Shown: positions 55,703 to 64,000 of the stretch, piece by piece
How the letters are laid out: each line of letters starts with the position of its first letter
How positions within the stretch are numbered: the first letter of the stretch is position 1
Assembly: GCF_014696675.1 (NCBI RefSeq)
Contig: NZ_JACJQN010000006.1
Span: 124,001 to 188,000 of the forward strand
Length of the DNA: 64,000 bases
Reading direction: 5' to 3'
Source of the DNA: Phormidium tenue FACHB-1052
GTDB lineage: Bacteria; Cyanobacteriota; Cyanobacteriia; Phormidesmidales; Phormidesmidaceae
Position numbers and translations under genes: made by a program
The notes under the pieces: model-generated
Databases searched by the model: none
What the model was told of the DNA's origin: nothing
The model's input: only the letters and a program-made list of their open reading frames with translations

Positions 55703-57109
55703 ATGATCAAACCCTCTGTCATGAAAGTTGCTGTTGACTTAACACCTCTTCGCCCAGGCGGTGAAAATGGTGGAGCCAAAACTTTAGTATTAACTCTTCT
55801 GAAGGAATTTTCCTCAATTCAGTCGAGTCATTTTGAATATCTTTTAATTACTGAATCTTGGAATCATCAAGAGCTACTAGAGTTTCAAACAAGCAACATT
55901 ACCTGCCTTCTAAAGTCAGATATCTTTTCTGCGCTCACAACAGAGCCTGCTCAGTCAAAGAAAAATCATAAAATCAATCTAATCCTTATCAAGTTATCAT
56001 CATTCAAATCTAATTTGAAAAAGATTTTAAAGATACTATTAGATGGTTCTATTGTTGTTGGGAAACGTACCATAGGGATCCTTCCATTTGGGCTTTCAAG
56101 GTTTAGTTTTTCTCTTAAGCAACACCTGAGAAAGTTTCGAAATAGTCTGCCTAATCAAGAAGTAGTTGCTCCGCTATTTAAGCCAACAATTCTTCAAAAT
56201 AATTATAATATTGATTTACTATTCTGTCCTTTCTCTGACCCAACGTTTGCCGAACCTGGATTGCCTCTTGTTGCGATCGCTTATGATTTTCAGCATTTAG
56301 ATTTGCCCTTTCTTTTTAGTGATGATGAGCGATCTCATCGGACTCGGTTTCTCAAAGATCTTCTGCGCAAAGCCAGTCAGATTATTTGCATTTCTGAGTT
56401 TACTCGCCAGTCTTTCTTAACTCATTTGGATGGGGATCCTGAGAGACTAACGTCAATTCCCATCTGTATTCATGAGCGGCTAACCAAGATTTCAAATGAT
56501 TTGGTTGAACCTACTCTCGACAAACTAGGTTTAGGAAGCCGACAATACTTATTTTTTCCTGCTAACTTCTGGCTTCATAAGAATCATCGTATGCTCCTAG
56601 CTGCATACTCTATTTACAAAAAGAGGTTTCCAAAGTCAACCGTGAATTTAGTATTTACCGGAGCATTGGAGGAACCTCAAAAAGAAGTTAAGAACCTAGT
56701 GTTTAGGCTAGGTTATGAGGATTGTGTTCATTTTCTGGGCTTTCTAAGTCAAGCAGAATTGATTGCCGTATGGCAGGGCTGTAAGGGTTTAATATTTCCC
56801 TCGCTTTATGAGGGGTTTGGCATTCCGATCCTAGAGGCTATGTGGTTTGATAAACCAATTGCCTGTAGTTCGATTGGAAGTTTGCCTGAAGTTGGTGGAG
56901 ATGCCACTGTCTATTTTGATCCGCGTAAACCAGAAAGTATTGCTGATGCGATCGCAGCAGTCGCTCACAATGATGAGTTGACTACTCAGCTAAGACGCCG
57001 TGCTCGGCAGCAACTGCAGACATTTAGTCAACGCTCCATGACTGAACAATATTTAGATGTGTTTAGAGCTGCTGTGTCACATTCATCACCGCTCCGGAGA
57101 TTGGAATGA
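55703..57109 (+). CDS. Glycosyltransferase family 4
   Basis: A 468-residue GT-B fold enzyme. The N-terminal domain opens MKVAVDLTPLRPGGENGGAK and the C-terminal donor-binding domain carries FFPANFWLHKNHRMLLAAY, VHFLGFLSQAELIAVWQGC and the catalytic E-x7-E motif in YEGFGIPILEAMWF. An internal segment (about residues 70-160) is rich in Lys/Leu/Ser and looks like a lineage-specific insertion. The ATG at 55721 is an alternative start. It is AT-rich and overlaps the next GT gene by 4 bases (ATGA). Confidence 0.88.
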   Translation: MIKPSVMKVAVDLTPLRPGGENGGAKTLVLTLLKEFSSIQSSHFEYLLITESWNHQELLEFQTSNITCLLKSDIFSALTTEPAQSKKNHKINLILIKLSSFKSNLKKILKILLDGSIVVGKRTIGILPFGLSRFSFSLKQHLRKFRNSLPNQEVVAPLFKPTILQNNYNIDLLFCPFSDPTFAEPGLPLVAIAYDFQHLDLPFLFSDDERSHRTRFLKDLLRKASQIICISEFTRQSFLTHLDGDPERLTSIPICIHERLTKISNDLVEPTLDKLGLGSRQYLFFPANFWLHKNHRMLLAAYSIYKKRFPKSTVNLVFTGALEEPQKEVKNLVFRLGYEDCVHFLGFLSQAELIAVWQGCKGLIFPSLYEGFGIPILEAMWFDKPIACSSIGSLPEVGGDATVYFDPRKPESIADAIAAVAHNDELTTQLRRRARQQLQTFSQRSMTEQYLDVFRAAVSHSSPLRRLE

Positions 57110-58023
57110 CTCTTACCTTTAGTGTAATTACCCCATCCTATAATCAGGGGCAGTTTATTGAACGGACAATTCAGAGTATTTTGTCTCAAACTGCTGTTGA
57201 ATTTGACTATATGGTTTGTGACGGGGGTAGTAAAGATGAGACGATAAAAGTTTTAAAGAAATATCAAGCACATTTGCGTTGGGTTAGCGAGCCCGACGGT
57301 GGTCAAGCAGATGCTGTCAATAGAGGTATTCGCTCCACCCAAGGAGACATTATTGCTTGGATTAATTCTGATGATATTTATTATCCTGGCGCTTTTAAGA
57401 AAGTACAAAACGTATTTCTAAGTCATCCTGAGGTTAGCGTAGTTTATGGTAATGCTAACCACATTGATAGGGAAGATGGTTATATAGAACCTTACCCTAC
57501 CGAGCCTTGGAACTATAATCGCTTAAAAGAAATATGCTTTCTATGTCAGCCTGCTGTTTTCTTCCGACGCCAGATGGTGAATGATTATGGCGATCTAGAT
57601 GCCAGCCTTAAATTTTGTATGGATTATGAACTCTGGCTTCGGTATGGCAAACAGGGCAGTTTCTTTTATCTTCCAGACTTACTGGCTGGCTCACGATTTT
57701 ATCAAGACACTAAAACTTTAGGCCAAAGGGTTGCTGTTCACTACGAAATCAATGAAATGCTAAAAGCTAAGTTACTTAGATCGCCAGAACGGTGGGTTTT
57801 AGCCTATGCTTCGGTTTTAGCAGAAGAAGAAGAGAAATCTCAAGGGCGCGACTCAAACAATCTATGGGTTCAAGTGCAGCGCGTTAACACATTTTTCTTT
57901 GAGGCTTTTCGTGGCTATCGTCGGTGGCGAAACTTTGCAGTTTCACCATCGACGGCTTGGCAAATATTACGCTGGACAGTAGCTGCTTATTATCGTTTTT
58001 TAAAAAGCAAAGTTCTTTTATAG
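57106..58023 (+). CDS. Glycosyltransferase family 2
   Basis: A 305-residue GT-A enzyme. It starts with the nucleotide-sugar-binding strand FSVITPSYNQGQFIERTIQS, followed by MVCDGGSKDETIKVL, DGGQADAVNRGI and the metal-binding DxD-like NSDDIYYPG. No membrane helix at the end. It probably adds one sugar during glycan-repeat assembly. Translationally coupled with the upstream GT4 gene. Confidence 0.9.
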   Translation: MTLTFSVITPSYNQGQFIERTIQSILSQTAVEFDYMVCDGGSKDETIKVLKKYQAHLRWVSEPDGGQADAVNRGIRSTQGDIIAWINSDDIYYPGAFKKVQNVFLSHPEVSVVYGNANHIDREDGYIEPYPTEPWNYNRLKEICFLCQPAVFFRRQMVNDYGDLDASLKFCMDYELWLRYGKQGSFFYLPDLLAGSRFYQDTKTLGQRVAVHYEINEMLKAKLLRSPERWVLAYASVLAEEEEKSQGRDSNNLWVQVQRVNTFFFEAFRGYRRWRNFAVSPSTAWQILRWTVAAYYRFLKSKVLL

Positions 58024-58035
58024 TCTGGGCTCGTT

Positions 58036-59214
58036 ATGAAAATAGGGTTTGACATCAGCCAAACTGGCAGTACAAGAACTGGCTGTGGTTTTTATGCTGA
58101 TGCTTTGATCAGAGAAATGATAAGCCGACATCAAGAGGACACCTTCTATCTTTATAAAACCTTTGGCACTACCTATTGGGATCCTGAGTATCGAGAAAAC
58201 ATTTCTTCCTTAGATCTTAAAAATTGTATTTATCCGCTAAACTTTAAGCGGAAAGAGGATTCTTTTCGCTTCTGGGGCACTTCTCACGGAATTGACGAGG
58301 GTCAAGCTGGCTCACCTGAAATTATTCATGCCAATAATTTTTCGAGTCCCTGCCTGCAGCGAGCACGGTTAGTTTACACTGTTTATGATTTAAGTTTTAT
58401 TGATTTGCCTGAATGTACTACTGAAGAAAATCGCCATATTTGTTTTAATGGAATGCTGGAAGCATCACTTTCAGCAGACATGGTGATTGCTATTTCTCGC
58501 TATAGTAAGAAAAGATTTTTGGAAAATTTTCCACATTTTCCTGAAGAGCGAGTAGTAGTGACTCATTTGGGCAACCGCTTATCGGTAGATGGCCTTGAAG
58601 AACGTCCGTCACAGCTCGGTACCAAAACAAATTTTTTCCTTTCTGTGGGAACTTTAGAACCCAGAAAAAATCTGCGGCGATTGCTTGCGGCCTATAAGCG
58701 CTATGCCAACCATTCGTCCCAGCCAAAACCGCTAGTTTTGGCTGGGACGAATGGTTGGCTAGAAGACGATTTGAATGATTACATTGCCAATCTTAAGTTA
58801 CAAAACCAGGTATATGTCTTAGGTTATGTCAGCGATGCTGTTCTTCGATGGCTCTATCGGCGCTGCTGGGCATTTGTCTATCCCTCTCTTTATGAGGGCT
58901 TTGGCTTACCTGTATTAGAAGCCATGGGATTTGGCGCAGCGGTGATCACGTCAAATACGAGTAGCCTGCCTGAAGTTGGTGGAGATGCTGTTCTTTATGT
59001 CGATCCATCTAATGAAGATAGTATTGTGGCGGCACTCAAGCAAGTTGATGAGCCTATTTGCCGCAATGCTTGTCGAGATAAAAGCCTTCAGCAGGCCCAA
59101 CTTTTCTCTTGGGAAAAGTCTGCGGCTGCTGTCTATGCTGCTTATGAGCAAGTATTAAAAATGCCGCGCTATAGTCGCCCTGCCGCAGACGGCGAGACAG
59201 ATTGCTCACGGTAG
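58036..59214 (+). CDS. Glycosyltransferase family 4 containing a large inverted repeat
   Basis: A 392-residue GT-B enzyme with MKIGFDISQTGSTRTGCGFY at the N-terminus, TLEPRKNLRRLLAAYKRY, PLVLAGTNGWLEDDLNDYI and [12 protein letters not shown] (E-x7-E). A 25-bp perfect inverted repeat (58705-58759) spans residues 224-241. Despite it, the frame and spacing match the paralogue at 59388, so the protein is probably functional. AT-rich like its upstream neighbours. Confidence 0.88.
   Translation: MKIGFDISQTGSTRTGCGFYADALIREMISRHQEDTFYLYKTFGTTYWDPEYRENISSLDLKNCIYPLNFKRKEDSFRFWGTSHGIDEGQAGSPEIIHANNFSSPCLQRARLVYTVYDLSFIDLPECTTEENRHICFNGMLEASLSADMVIAISRYSKKRFLENFPHFPEERVVVTHLGNRLSVDGLEERPSQLGTKTNFFLSVGTLEPRKNLRRLLAAYKRYANHSSQPKPLVLAGTNGWLEDDLNDYIANLKLQNQVYVLGYVSDAVLRWLYRRCWAFVYPSLYEGFGLPVLEAMGFGAAVITSNTSSLPEVGGDAVLYVDPSNEDSIVAALKQVDEPICRNACRDKSLQQAQLFSWEKSAAAVYAAYEQVLKMPRYSRPAADGETDCSR
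58705..58759. repeat. 25-bp perfect inverted repeat inside a glycosyltransferase gene
   Basis: Arms 58705-58729 and 58735-58759 are exactly complementary with a 5-base loop (CGCTA), verified base by base. The right arm encodes the conserved VLAGTNGW strand; the left arm encodes the variable ANHSSQPK. It would form a very stable hairpin. Confidence 0.95.
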
Positions 59215-59387
59215 CGTATGCCCTCAAGTGTATTTTAAGTGCCTGGGCAGAGGCAACTAGGAAAGACTGCTTACGACAAAGTTTTTTGGCGGAAGTAGAA
59301 TTTGATAGCGTAGAGCTAAGCGGAGGGAGAAGTCGGTTATTTTTAGGCTTTAAAGTTAATCGTAATAGTTAAAGTTTTGACCTACAT

Positions 59388-60536
59388 ATGTTTAGGGTTG
59401 TTGTAGACGCTACTCCAGTTTTGCCCAAGCCCAGCGGGGTAGGGTTGTACGTACTGAACCTGCTGGGGTCGATGCGATCGCTGCAAGCATCTGAAAACTT
59501 TAGCCTCGGCGTCGCCTACCAACCCAGCCTGAAAAACTGGTTGCGCGGGAATTTAGCTCTGCCTGAGGCGCTGACAACCTACGACAACGTGACCGTCTTA
59601 CCCTTGCCGGTACGCCTGCTCAACCTGCTGGCCCAGTTGCCTAAAAATCCAGTTTTGGGGCAGCTAGAGCATCGGTTTGGTCAGCCCGACATCTACCACG
59701 GCACTAACTATGCAGTCTATCCCTGTCGCCATAGCCAGCGAGTGATGACGATTTATGATCTGTCATTCCTGCGCTACCCCGAGTATGTGACTGCCGTGGT
59801 GCGCACCTATAGTCAGCGGGTGCAGCAGTGTTTAAGCTGGACCGATCTGGTGGTGACTATTTCTGAAAGCTCTAAGCGCGACATCGTGGAGTATATGGGG
59901 GTTTCGCCAGAGCGGATATGGGTAACGCCTTTGGCTAGCCGCTACGCCGATGACACCCAGGCGGTGAGTCGTGCCGTGAAAGCAGTTGATTTGGGCGATC
60001 GCCCCTATATTCTCTTTGTTAGCACCCTAGAACCTCGCAAGAATATAGTGCGCCTGATTCGGGCCTTTGACCAGCTTAAAAATAAGCATCGAATTGATCA
60101 TCAACTGGTGCTGGTGGGCCAAAAGGGATGGCAGTTTGAGCCGATCTTTGAGGCGATCGCTGCCTCTCCCTGGCAGCATCACATTCGCCATCTCGACTAT
60201 CTCTCTGATGCTGAAGTAGCTTACTGCTACAAAAATGCCGATGTGTTTGCCTACCCCTCTCTCTACGAGGGTTTTGGTCTGCCGGTGCTGGAGGCCATGA
60301 CCCTAGGCTGTCCGGTGGTTACTGCCAATACGTCGTCTTTACCGGAGGTGGCTGGTGATGCGGCGCTGTTGGTAGACCCCACTAGCGTGGAAGACTTGGC
60401 TGAAGCGCTATGGCAGGTGATTGGCGATCGCCCTCTACGCCAGGCCTTGATTGCCAAAGGCTATCATCAGGCCGCTCAGTTTTCCTGGACTCGTACGGCT
60501 AAATTAACGCTGGCGGCCTATCGTTCACTACTATAG
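59388..60536 (+). CDS. Glycosyltransferase family 4
   Basis: A 382-residue GT-B enzyme, GC-rich and with HIP1 sites, unlike the module just upstream. Motifs: VVVDATPVLPKPSGVGLYVLN, PDIYHGTNYAVYPC, TLEPRKNIVRLIRAFDQL, LVLVGQKGW and [15 protein letters not shown]. It is about 170 bases after the previous gene and 37 before gmd, so it may start a second transcription unit. Confidence 0.9.
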   Translation: MFRVVVDATPVLPKPSGVGLYVLNLLGSMRSLQASENFSLGVAYQPSLKNWLRGNLALPEALTTYDNVTVLPLPVRLLNLLAQLPKNPVLGQLEHRFGQPDIYHGTNYAVYPCRHSQRVMTIYDLSFLRYPEYVTAVVRTYSQRVQQCLSWTDLVVTISESSKRDIVEYMGVSPERIWVTPLASRYADDTQAVSRAVKAVDLGDRPYILFVSTLEPRKNIVRLIRAFDQLKNKHRIDHQLVLVGQKGWQFEPIFEAIAASPWQHHIRHLDYLSDAEVAYCYKNADVFAYPSLYEGFGLPVLEAMTLGCPVVTANTSSLPEVAGDAALLVDPTSVEDLAEALWQVIGDRPLRQALIAKGYHQAAQFSWTRTAKLTLAAYRSLL

Positions 60537-60573
60537 ATAAGCCCAGCCCTAGGGATCTTAGCGAGCAGTTTCA

Positions 60574-61536
60574 ATGGCAAAGAAAGCGTTGATTACGGGC
60601 CTCACCGGCCAAGACGGATCGTACCTGGCTGAGCTTTTGCTGTCGCAGGGGTATGAGGTCTGTGGCATGGTCAGGCGCTCTAGTTCCAGCAGTTTTGAGC
60701 GCATCAGCCATTTTTCAAATCAGATTGAAGTCATATCTGGCGATCTGCTAGACCAGTTCTCTCTAATTGACGCCATCGAGCAGACGCAGCCCGATGAGAT
60801 TTACAACTTGGCCTCTCAGAGCTATGTGCCTTTGTCTTGGACACAGCCTGCCCTAACCGCTGAGTACACAGCCCTTGGGGTATCTCGCCTGCTAGAGGCG
60901 ATTCGGCGCTGCAAGCGCAGCACTCGCTTTTACCAGGCATCGAGCAGTGAGGTGTTTGGCCAGCCCGATGAGTCTCCCCAGACCGAACGCACCGCCTTTC
61001 GACCCCGCAATCCTTACGGGGTGGCCAAAGCTTACGCCCACTGGATGACAGTCAATTATCGCCAAAAGTACGATCTGTACGCCTGCTGCGGCATTACCTA
61101 CACCCATGAGTCGCCGCGGCGGGGGGCTGAATTTGTCTTTCGTAAAATTACGCGGGGGGCGGTGCAGATTAAACTCGGCCTGGCTAAGGAACTGCGGCTG
61201 GGAAATTTAGATGCTCGACGAGACTGGTGCCATGCTCAGGATGTGGTGACGGCGATGTGGCTGATGCTGCAGCAGGAGAGCCCCGATGACTATATCATCG
61301 CTAGCGGTGAGACCCATTCTGTACGTGAGCTGGTGGATTGTGCATTTAGCTACCTGGGTCTGGACTACCAGCAGTATGTCAGCGTCGATCCGGCATTTTA
61401 TCGCCCCGATGAGGATGTGCAACTGGTAGGGGCGATCGACAAGATTCAAACTCAGCTCAATTGGCAACCCCAGTATTCGTTTCAGCGCTTAGTTGAATCG
61501 ATGGTTGACCACGATTTGAAAACGCTGAATGGGTAA
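60574..61536 (+). CDS. gmd: GDP-mannose 4,6-dehydratase
   Basis: Gmd converts GDP-D-mannose to GDP-4-keto-6-deoxymannose, precursor of fucose, rhamnose or perosamine. The 320-residue SDR protein has the cofactor loop GLTGQDG (9-15), the catalytic Ser/Thr region ASSSEVFG and the YxxxK pair Y148/K152 (NPYGVAKAYAHWM), plus the HESPRRGAEFVFRKIT motif. No fucose or rhamnose synthase gene is in the window, so the final sugar is unknown. It belongs to the polysaccharide locus. Confidence 0.95.
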   Translation: MAKKALITGLTGQDGSYLAELLLSQGYEVCGMVRRSSSSSFERISHFSNQIEVISGDLLDQFSLIDAIEQTQPDEIYNLASQSYVPLSWTQPALTAEYTALGVSRLLEAIRRCKRSTRFYQASSSEVFGQPDESPQTERTAFRPRNPYGVAKAYAHWMTVNYRQKYDLYACCGITYTHESPRRGAEFVFRKITRGAVQIKLGLAKELRLGNLDARRDWCHAQDVVTAMWLMLQQESPDDYIIASGETHSVRELVDCAFSYLGLDYQQYVSVDPAFYRPDEDVQLVGAIDKIQTQLNWQPQYSFQRLVESMVDHDLKTLNG

Positions 61537-61587
61537 GCACTGGCTAGCCGACCGCAGGGACGAAATACACAACCGAACGACTCTGGC

Positions 61588-62661
61588 ATGACTGAGGCTG
61601 CCCTGCTGATTAACCTGGCGTTTATTCCTACCAAACCAACGGGGCTTGGGGTCTATGCGCTCAATCTGATTCGGCATCTTCCCAAGGAAGATAGCTGCAT
61701 ACTAAGCGATCGCGCGATCGCCGAATATCGCCATCTCCCCTCCCCTCCAGGGGCGACCACGGATTCAGGCAAGCAGGGCCATGCTCGACGGCTGTGGTGG
61801 ACACAGTTTCAGGTGCCGAAGCTGTATCGGCAGCTTGGGGCAAAACTGCTATTTTCGCCCATTCCCGAAACACCGCTCTGGTCATCGTGCCGAACGGTGG
61901 TGACAGTGCACGACCTAATTCCCCTGCACTTTCCCCAAAAGGGGTCGCCGCTGACGCTGTATTTTCGACACTATCTGCCCCAGGTGATTCGCCAGGCTGA
62001 GCACATCATTTGCGACTCTGAGTCAACCCTGCGCGATATTCACCGCTTTTTTGGTTCACCGCCGGGGGCCACGACAGTCATTCCGCTGGCCTACGATGCT
62101 GATCATTATCGCTGGCTAGATTTGCCGCGCCAGCCCTATTTTCTCTATGTGGGTAGCCACTACACCTACAAGAACTTGGGCCGTCTGATTGAGGCTTTTG
62201 CACAAACCAGGTTACCCGACTTTAAGCTGTTGATTGCTGGAGTGCCTGACCCCCGCTATACGCCAGCGCTGCAAGCTCAGGTGGAGGCGATGGGGCTGGG
62301 CAATCGCGTCCAGTTTTTGGCCTATGTGCCCTACGATGAGCTGCCTCGGTTGATCAACCAGGCGATCGCGCTGGTGTTTCCCAGTCTGTGGGAAGGGTTT
62401 GGCCTGCCCGTTCTAGAGGCGATGGCCTGCGGTACCCCTGTCATTACGTCTAACGTTTCTTCGCTGCCTGAAGTGGCTGGGGATGCGGCACTGTCAATCG
62501 ACCCCTACAACGTCGGTGAGCTAGCCGAGGCGATGACCGCTGTGGCCAGTGACCCCACACTTTGGGCGACGCTTCACCAAGCGGGGCTGGCGCGAGTCAA
62601 GGCCTTTAGCTGGGAGCAGACTGGACGACGGACTAGCGAAATTCTTCAGCGCTATTTGTGA
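61588..62661 (+). CDS. Glycosyltransferase family 4
   Basis: A 357-residue GT-B enzyme with [11 protein letters not shown] near the start, [34 protein letters not shown] and [15 protein letters not shown] (E-x7-E). The tripeptide block SPPGATT occurs twice (near residues 52 and 165), probably by chance. It is GC-rich like gmd and the preceding GT4. It closes the polysaccharide locus and converges on the psiE-like gene. Confidence 0.9.
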   Translation: MTEAALLINLAFIPTKPTGLGVYALNLIRHLPKEDSCILSDRAIAEYRHLPSPPGATTDSGKQGHARRLWWTQFQVPKLYRQLGAKLLFSPIPETPLWSSCRTVVTVHDLIPLHFPQKGSPLTLYFRHYLPQVIRQAEHIICDSESTLRDIHRFFGSPPGATTVIPLAYDADHYRWLDLPRQPYFLYVGSHYTYKNLGRLIEAFAQTRLPDFKLLIAGVPDPRYTPALQAQVEAMGLGNRVQFLAYVPYDELPRLINQAIALVFPSLWEGFGLPVLEAMACGTPVITSNVSSLPEVAGDAALSIDPYNVGELAEAMTAVASDPTLWATLHQAGLARVKAFSWEQTGRRTSEILQRYL

Positions 62662-62665
62662 GTAA

Positions 62666-62704
62666 GTTTTGAGTATTTAATTTTGAATGATTAGAACTCA
62701 AAAC
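62666..62704. terminator. Weak terminator-like hairpin between convergent genes
   Basis: GTTTTGAGT (62666-62674) pairs with ACTCAAAAC (62696-62704) around a 21-base AT-rich loop. No T-run follows immediately, so function is doubtful. Confidence 0.3.
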
Positions 62705-62721
62705 TCAACATTAAAAACTAA

Positions 62722-63171
62722 TTAACGGTGGCTGCTGCGCACGATCCAGTAGCTGATGGCGAGGGCAAAGACGGCGATCGCCAGCCCGATCAGCGTCGTA
62801 CCCGACACCTTGTCCAGATCAAGAATAATGAACTTTCGGCCCACCGCCGTCAGGGCCGTGGCGATCACCAGCTCGACCTGCACTACGTGCTTTTGGATGT
62901 AGGCGGTGATATTTTCTAAAATTTCCAGGGCGATCAGCACCGTTAAAAAGAGACCGAAAATATCGATCACGGTCTGGCCCAAAAACTCGCCAGGAGCAGT
63001 GGTGAAAATGGCATGGATGAGCACCACGACCAGGTCAAATACGATCGCCAAAATAACGACGACCATACCCAGGGAAAGCACCTTCGAGATGCTGCCTTCA
63101 AACTGGTGCAGGCGGCCTAAAAAAACGTCGTTTTCGAGTTGCTTGATCAGCCGTTTGGCCCAGTTTGCCAT
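62722..63171 (-). CDS. PsiE-family phosphate-starvation-inducible membrane protein
   Basis: A 149-residue protein with four membrane helices (VLSLGMVVVILAIVFDLVVVLIH, DIFGLFLTVLIALEIL, VELVIATALTAV and TTLIGLAIAVFALAISYW). The motif ALEILENITAYIQKHVVQVELVIATAL is typical of the PsiE family. Its molecular role is unknown; the starvation link comes from E. coli. It is downstream of the narB end on the same strand. Confidence 0.85.
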   Translation of the reverse strand: MANWAKRLIKQLENDVFLGRLHQFEGSISKVLSLGMVVVILAIVFDLVVVLIHAIFTTAPGEFLGQTVIDIFGLFLTVLIALEILENITAYIQKHVVQVELVIATALTAVGRKFIILDLDKVSGTTLIGLAIAVFALAISYWIVRSSHR

Positions 63172-63184
63172 CGATGCTAACTGC

Positions 63185-64000
63185 TCAGGAGGTGGGTGCT
63201 GCTGAGAGAATAGACGATTCTGTAGTCTCGGGTAAAGCTTCTGCGGCGACGGTTGCCGCCTCGGGGGGCTTCAGCGGCACGACTTGCACCGCACAGGCTT
63301 TGAGTTCGGGCTGGCCTGAGGTCGGGCAGGCGACCGGGTGGGTGAGGGCATTGCACTCGGCATTGTCGGCCCACAGACTGCCCCAGTGCATGGGCACAAA
63401 CAGGGTGCCCCGGCGAATGTTTTGGGTCACCAGCAGGGGCAGGCGAACAGTGCCTCGGGGCGATCGCACCTCCACCCATTCCCCCCCCTGCACCTGGAGC
63501 TGCTGGGCATCGCGGGGGTTGATCTCGAGGAACGGAGCCGGGTGCATTTTCTGAATTTTTTCGATGCGCCCGGTGCGGGTTTGGGTGTGCCAGTGACCGT
63601 AAAGCCGCCCAGTGGTCAGCACAAAGGGAAACTGGTCGTCGGGGGGCTCGGCCAGGCCATTGGAGTGAAAGGCGGCGAAGCGAGCCCGGCGATCGGCAGT
63701 GTTAAACATACCTCGGGTGTAGAGGCGCTTGTCGTGGCGGGTGGCAGCGGTGGCGGTGGTTTCAGGGTCGGGACAGGGCCACTGAATGGGGCCAAGCGCT
63801 CGCAGGCGATCGTGGCTGAGGCCGGTGATGTCGCAGGGCTGCCCTCGGGTGATCTGGGCAAACTCGCGGTAGACCTCGGCGCTGGTGACAAACTCAAACT
63901 GGTGGGCAAAGCCCAAGCGACGGCCCACCTCGGCAAAAATTTCCCAGTCGGGGCGGGCCTCGCCGGGGGGCGAGCGAAAGGCAGGACAGAGAGTGACTAC
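63185..64000 (-). CDS. narB: Assimilatory nitrate reductase NarB (partial, N-terminus outside window)
   Basis: The open frame runs from the window edge to the stop at 63185, giving about 271 C-terminal residues of a molybdopterin oxidoreductase. Visible parts are [20 protein letters not shown] at the edge, [18 protein letters not shown] (molybdopterin-dinucleotide-binding segment), [14 protein letters not shown] and [15 protein letters not shown], ending [20 protein letters not shown]. These match cyanobacterial ferredoxin-nitrate reductase, which reduces nitrate to nitrite. The catalytic [4Fe-4S] and active-site part lies outside. Confidence 0.9.
   Translation of the reverse strand, partial: VVTLCPAFRSPPGEARPDWEIFAEVGRRLGFAHQFEFVTSAEVYREFAQITRGQPCDITGLSHDRLRALGPIQWPCPDPETTATAATRHDKRLYTRGMFNTADRRARFAAFHSNGLAEPPDDQFPFVLTTGRLYGHWHTQTRTGRIEKIQKMHPAPFLEINPRDAQQLQVQGGEWVEVRSPRGTVRLPLLVTQNIRRGTLFVPMHWGSLWADNAECNALTHPVACPTSGQPELKACAVQVVPLKPPEAATVAAEALPETTESSILSAAPTS

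Noticed and set aside
58490..58726. Antisense open frame beginning MAGTNGW in the glycosyltransferase gene
   Set aside because: It arises from the inverted repeat, which encodes AGTNGW on both strands; the rest has no protein character.

Overview
The window comes from a cyanobacterium, most likely a filamentous, phycobilisome-containing, GC-rich lineage of the Leptolyngbya/Nodosilinea/Phormidium kind; the genus is an inference. The evidence is chlP (geranylgeranyl reductase), psbZ (photosystem II), nblA (phycobilisome degradation), a narB-type nitrate reductase end, GuaB3, a KtrA-like protein and many copies of the cyanobacterial HIP1 octamer (GCGATCGC) inside genes. No prophage, IS element, CRISPR array or rRNA operon was found. 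There is one tRNA, Gly-GCC.

Layout. 1-5.8 kb: end of a TolC-type outer-membrane protein, then a MerR-like regulator overlapping a VWA-domain gene, with a perfect palindrome over the predicted promoter, then htpG. 5.8-6.9 kb is non-coding. 6.9-12.1 kb: a hybrid histidine kinase overlapping a REC-PAS-GGDEF-EAL protein. 12.1-24.2 kb: housekeeping genes (YdeI-like, dnaA, def, chlP, guaB3, ktrA-like, anmK), a Ser/Thr kinase and a universal stress protein. 24.7-33 kb, mostly minus strand: nblA, PP2C phosphatase, AarF/UbiB kinase, a small conserved protein, a membrane pseudokinase and a DHH-CBS-tRNA nucleotidyltransferase fusion. 33-44 kb: psbZ-ribH, tRNA-Gly, CHASE4-type nucleotide cyclase, GT2 glycosyltransferase, HAD phosphatase, a secreted amidase, two response regulators and aminopeptidase P. 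44.7-46 kb: a cobalamin riboswitch with a terminator, ahead of an unknown gene and a DUF1636 gene. 46-52 kb: a ureidoglycolate lyase divergent from a serine/alanine-glyoxylate aminotransferase, an SF2 helicase with a zinc ribbon, a frameshifted aldo/keto reductase, YkvA and a metal ABC permease.

52.3-62.7 kb is a surface-polysaccharide locus. An AT-rich module holds a Wzm/Wzt-type ABC exporter, a methyltransferase with a coiled-coil tail and three glycosyltransferases. A GC-rich, HIP1-containing segment with two further GT4 enzymes and GDP-mannose 4,6-dehydratase follows. Together these would make a deoxyhexose-containing glycan and export it through the ABC pathway. The window closes with psiE-like and narB genes.

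Points most worth a second look: a perfect 25-bp inverted repeat inside a glycosyltransferase gene that looks like a template-switch scar; the MerR-VWA operon with operator over -35 and a possibly leaderless transcript; the B12-riboswitch transcript with an uncharacterised first gene; the catalytically dead membrane pseudokinase; and the frameshifted aldo/keto reductase.
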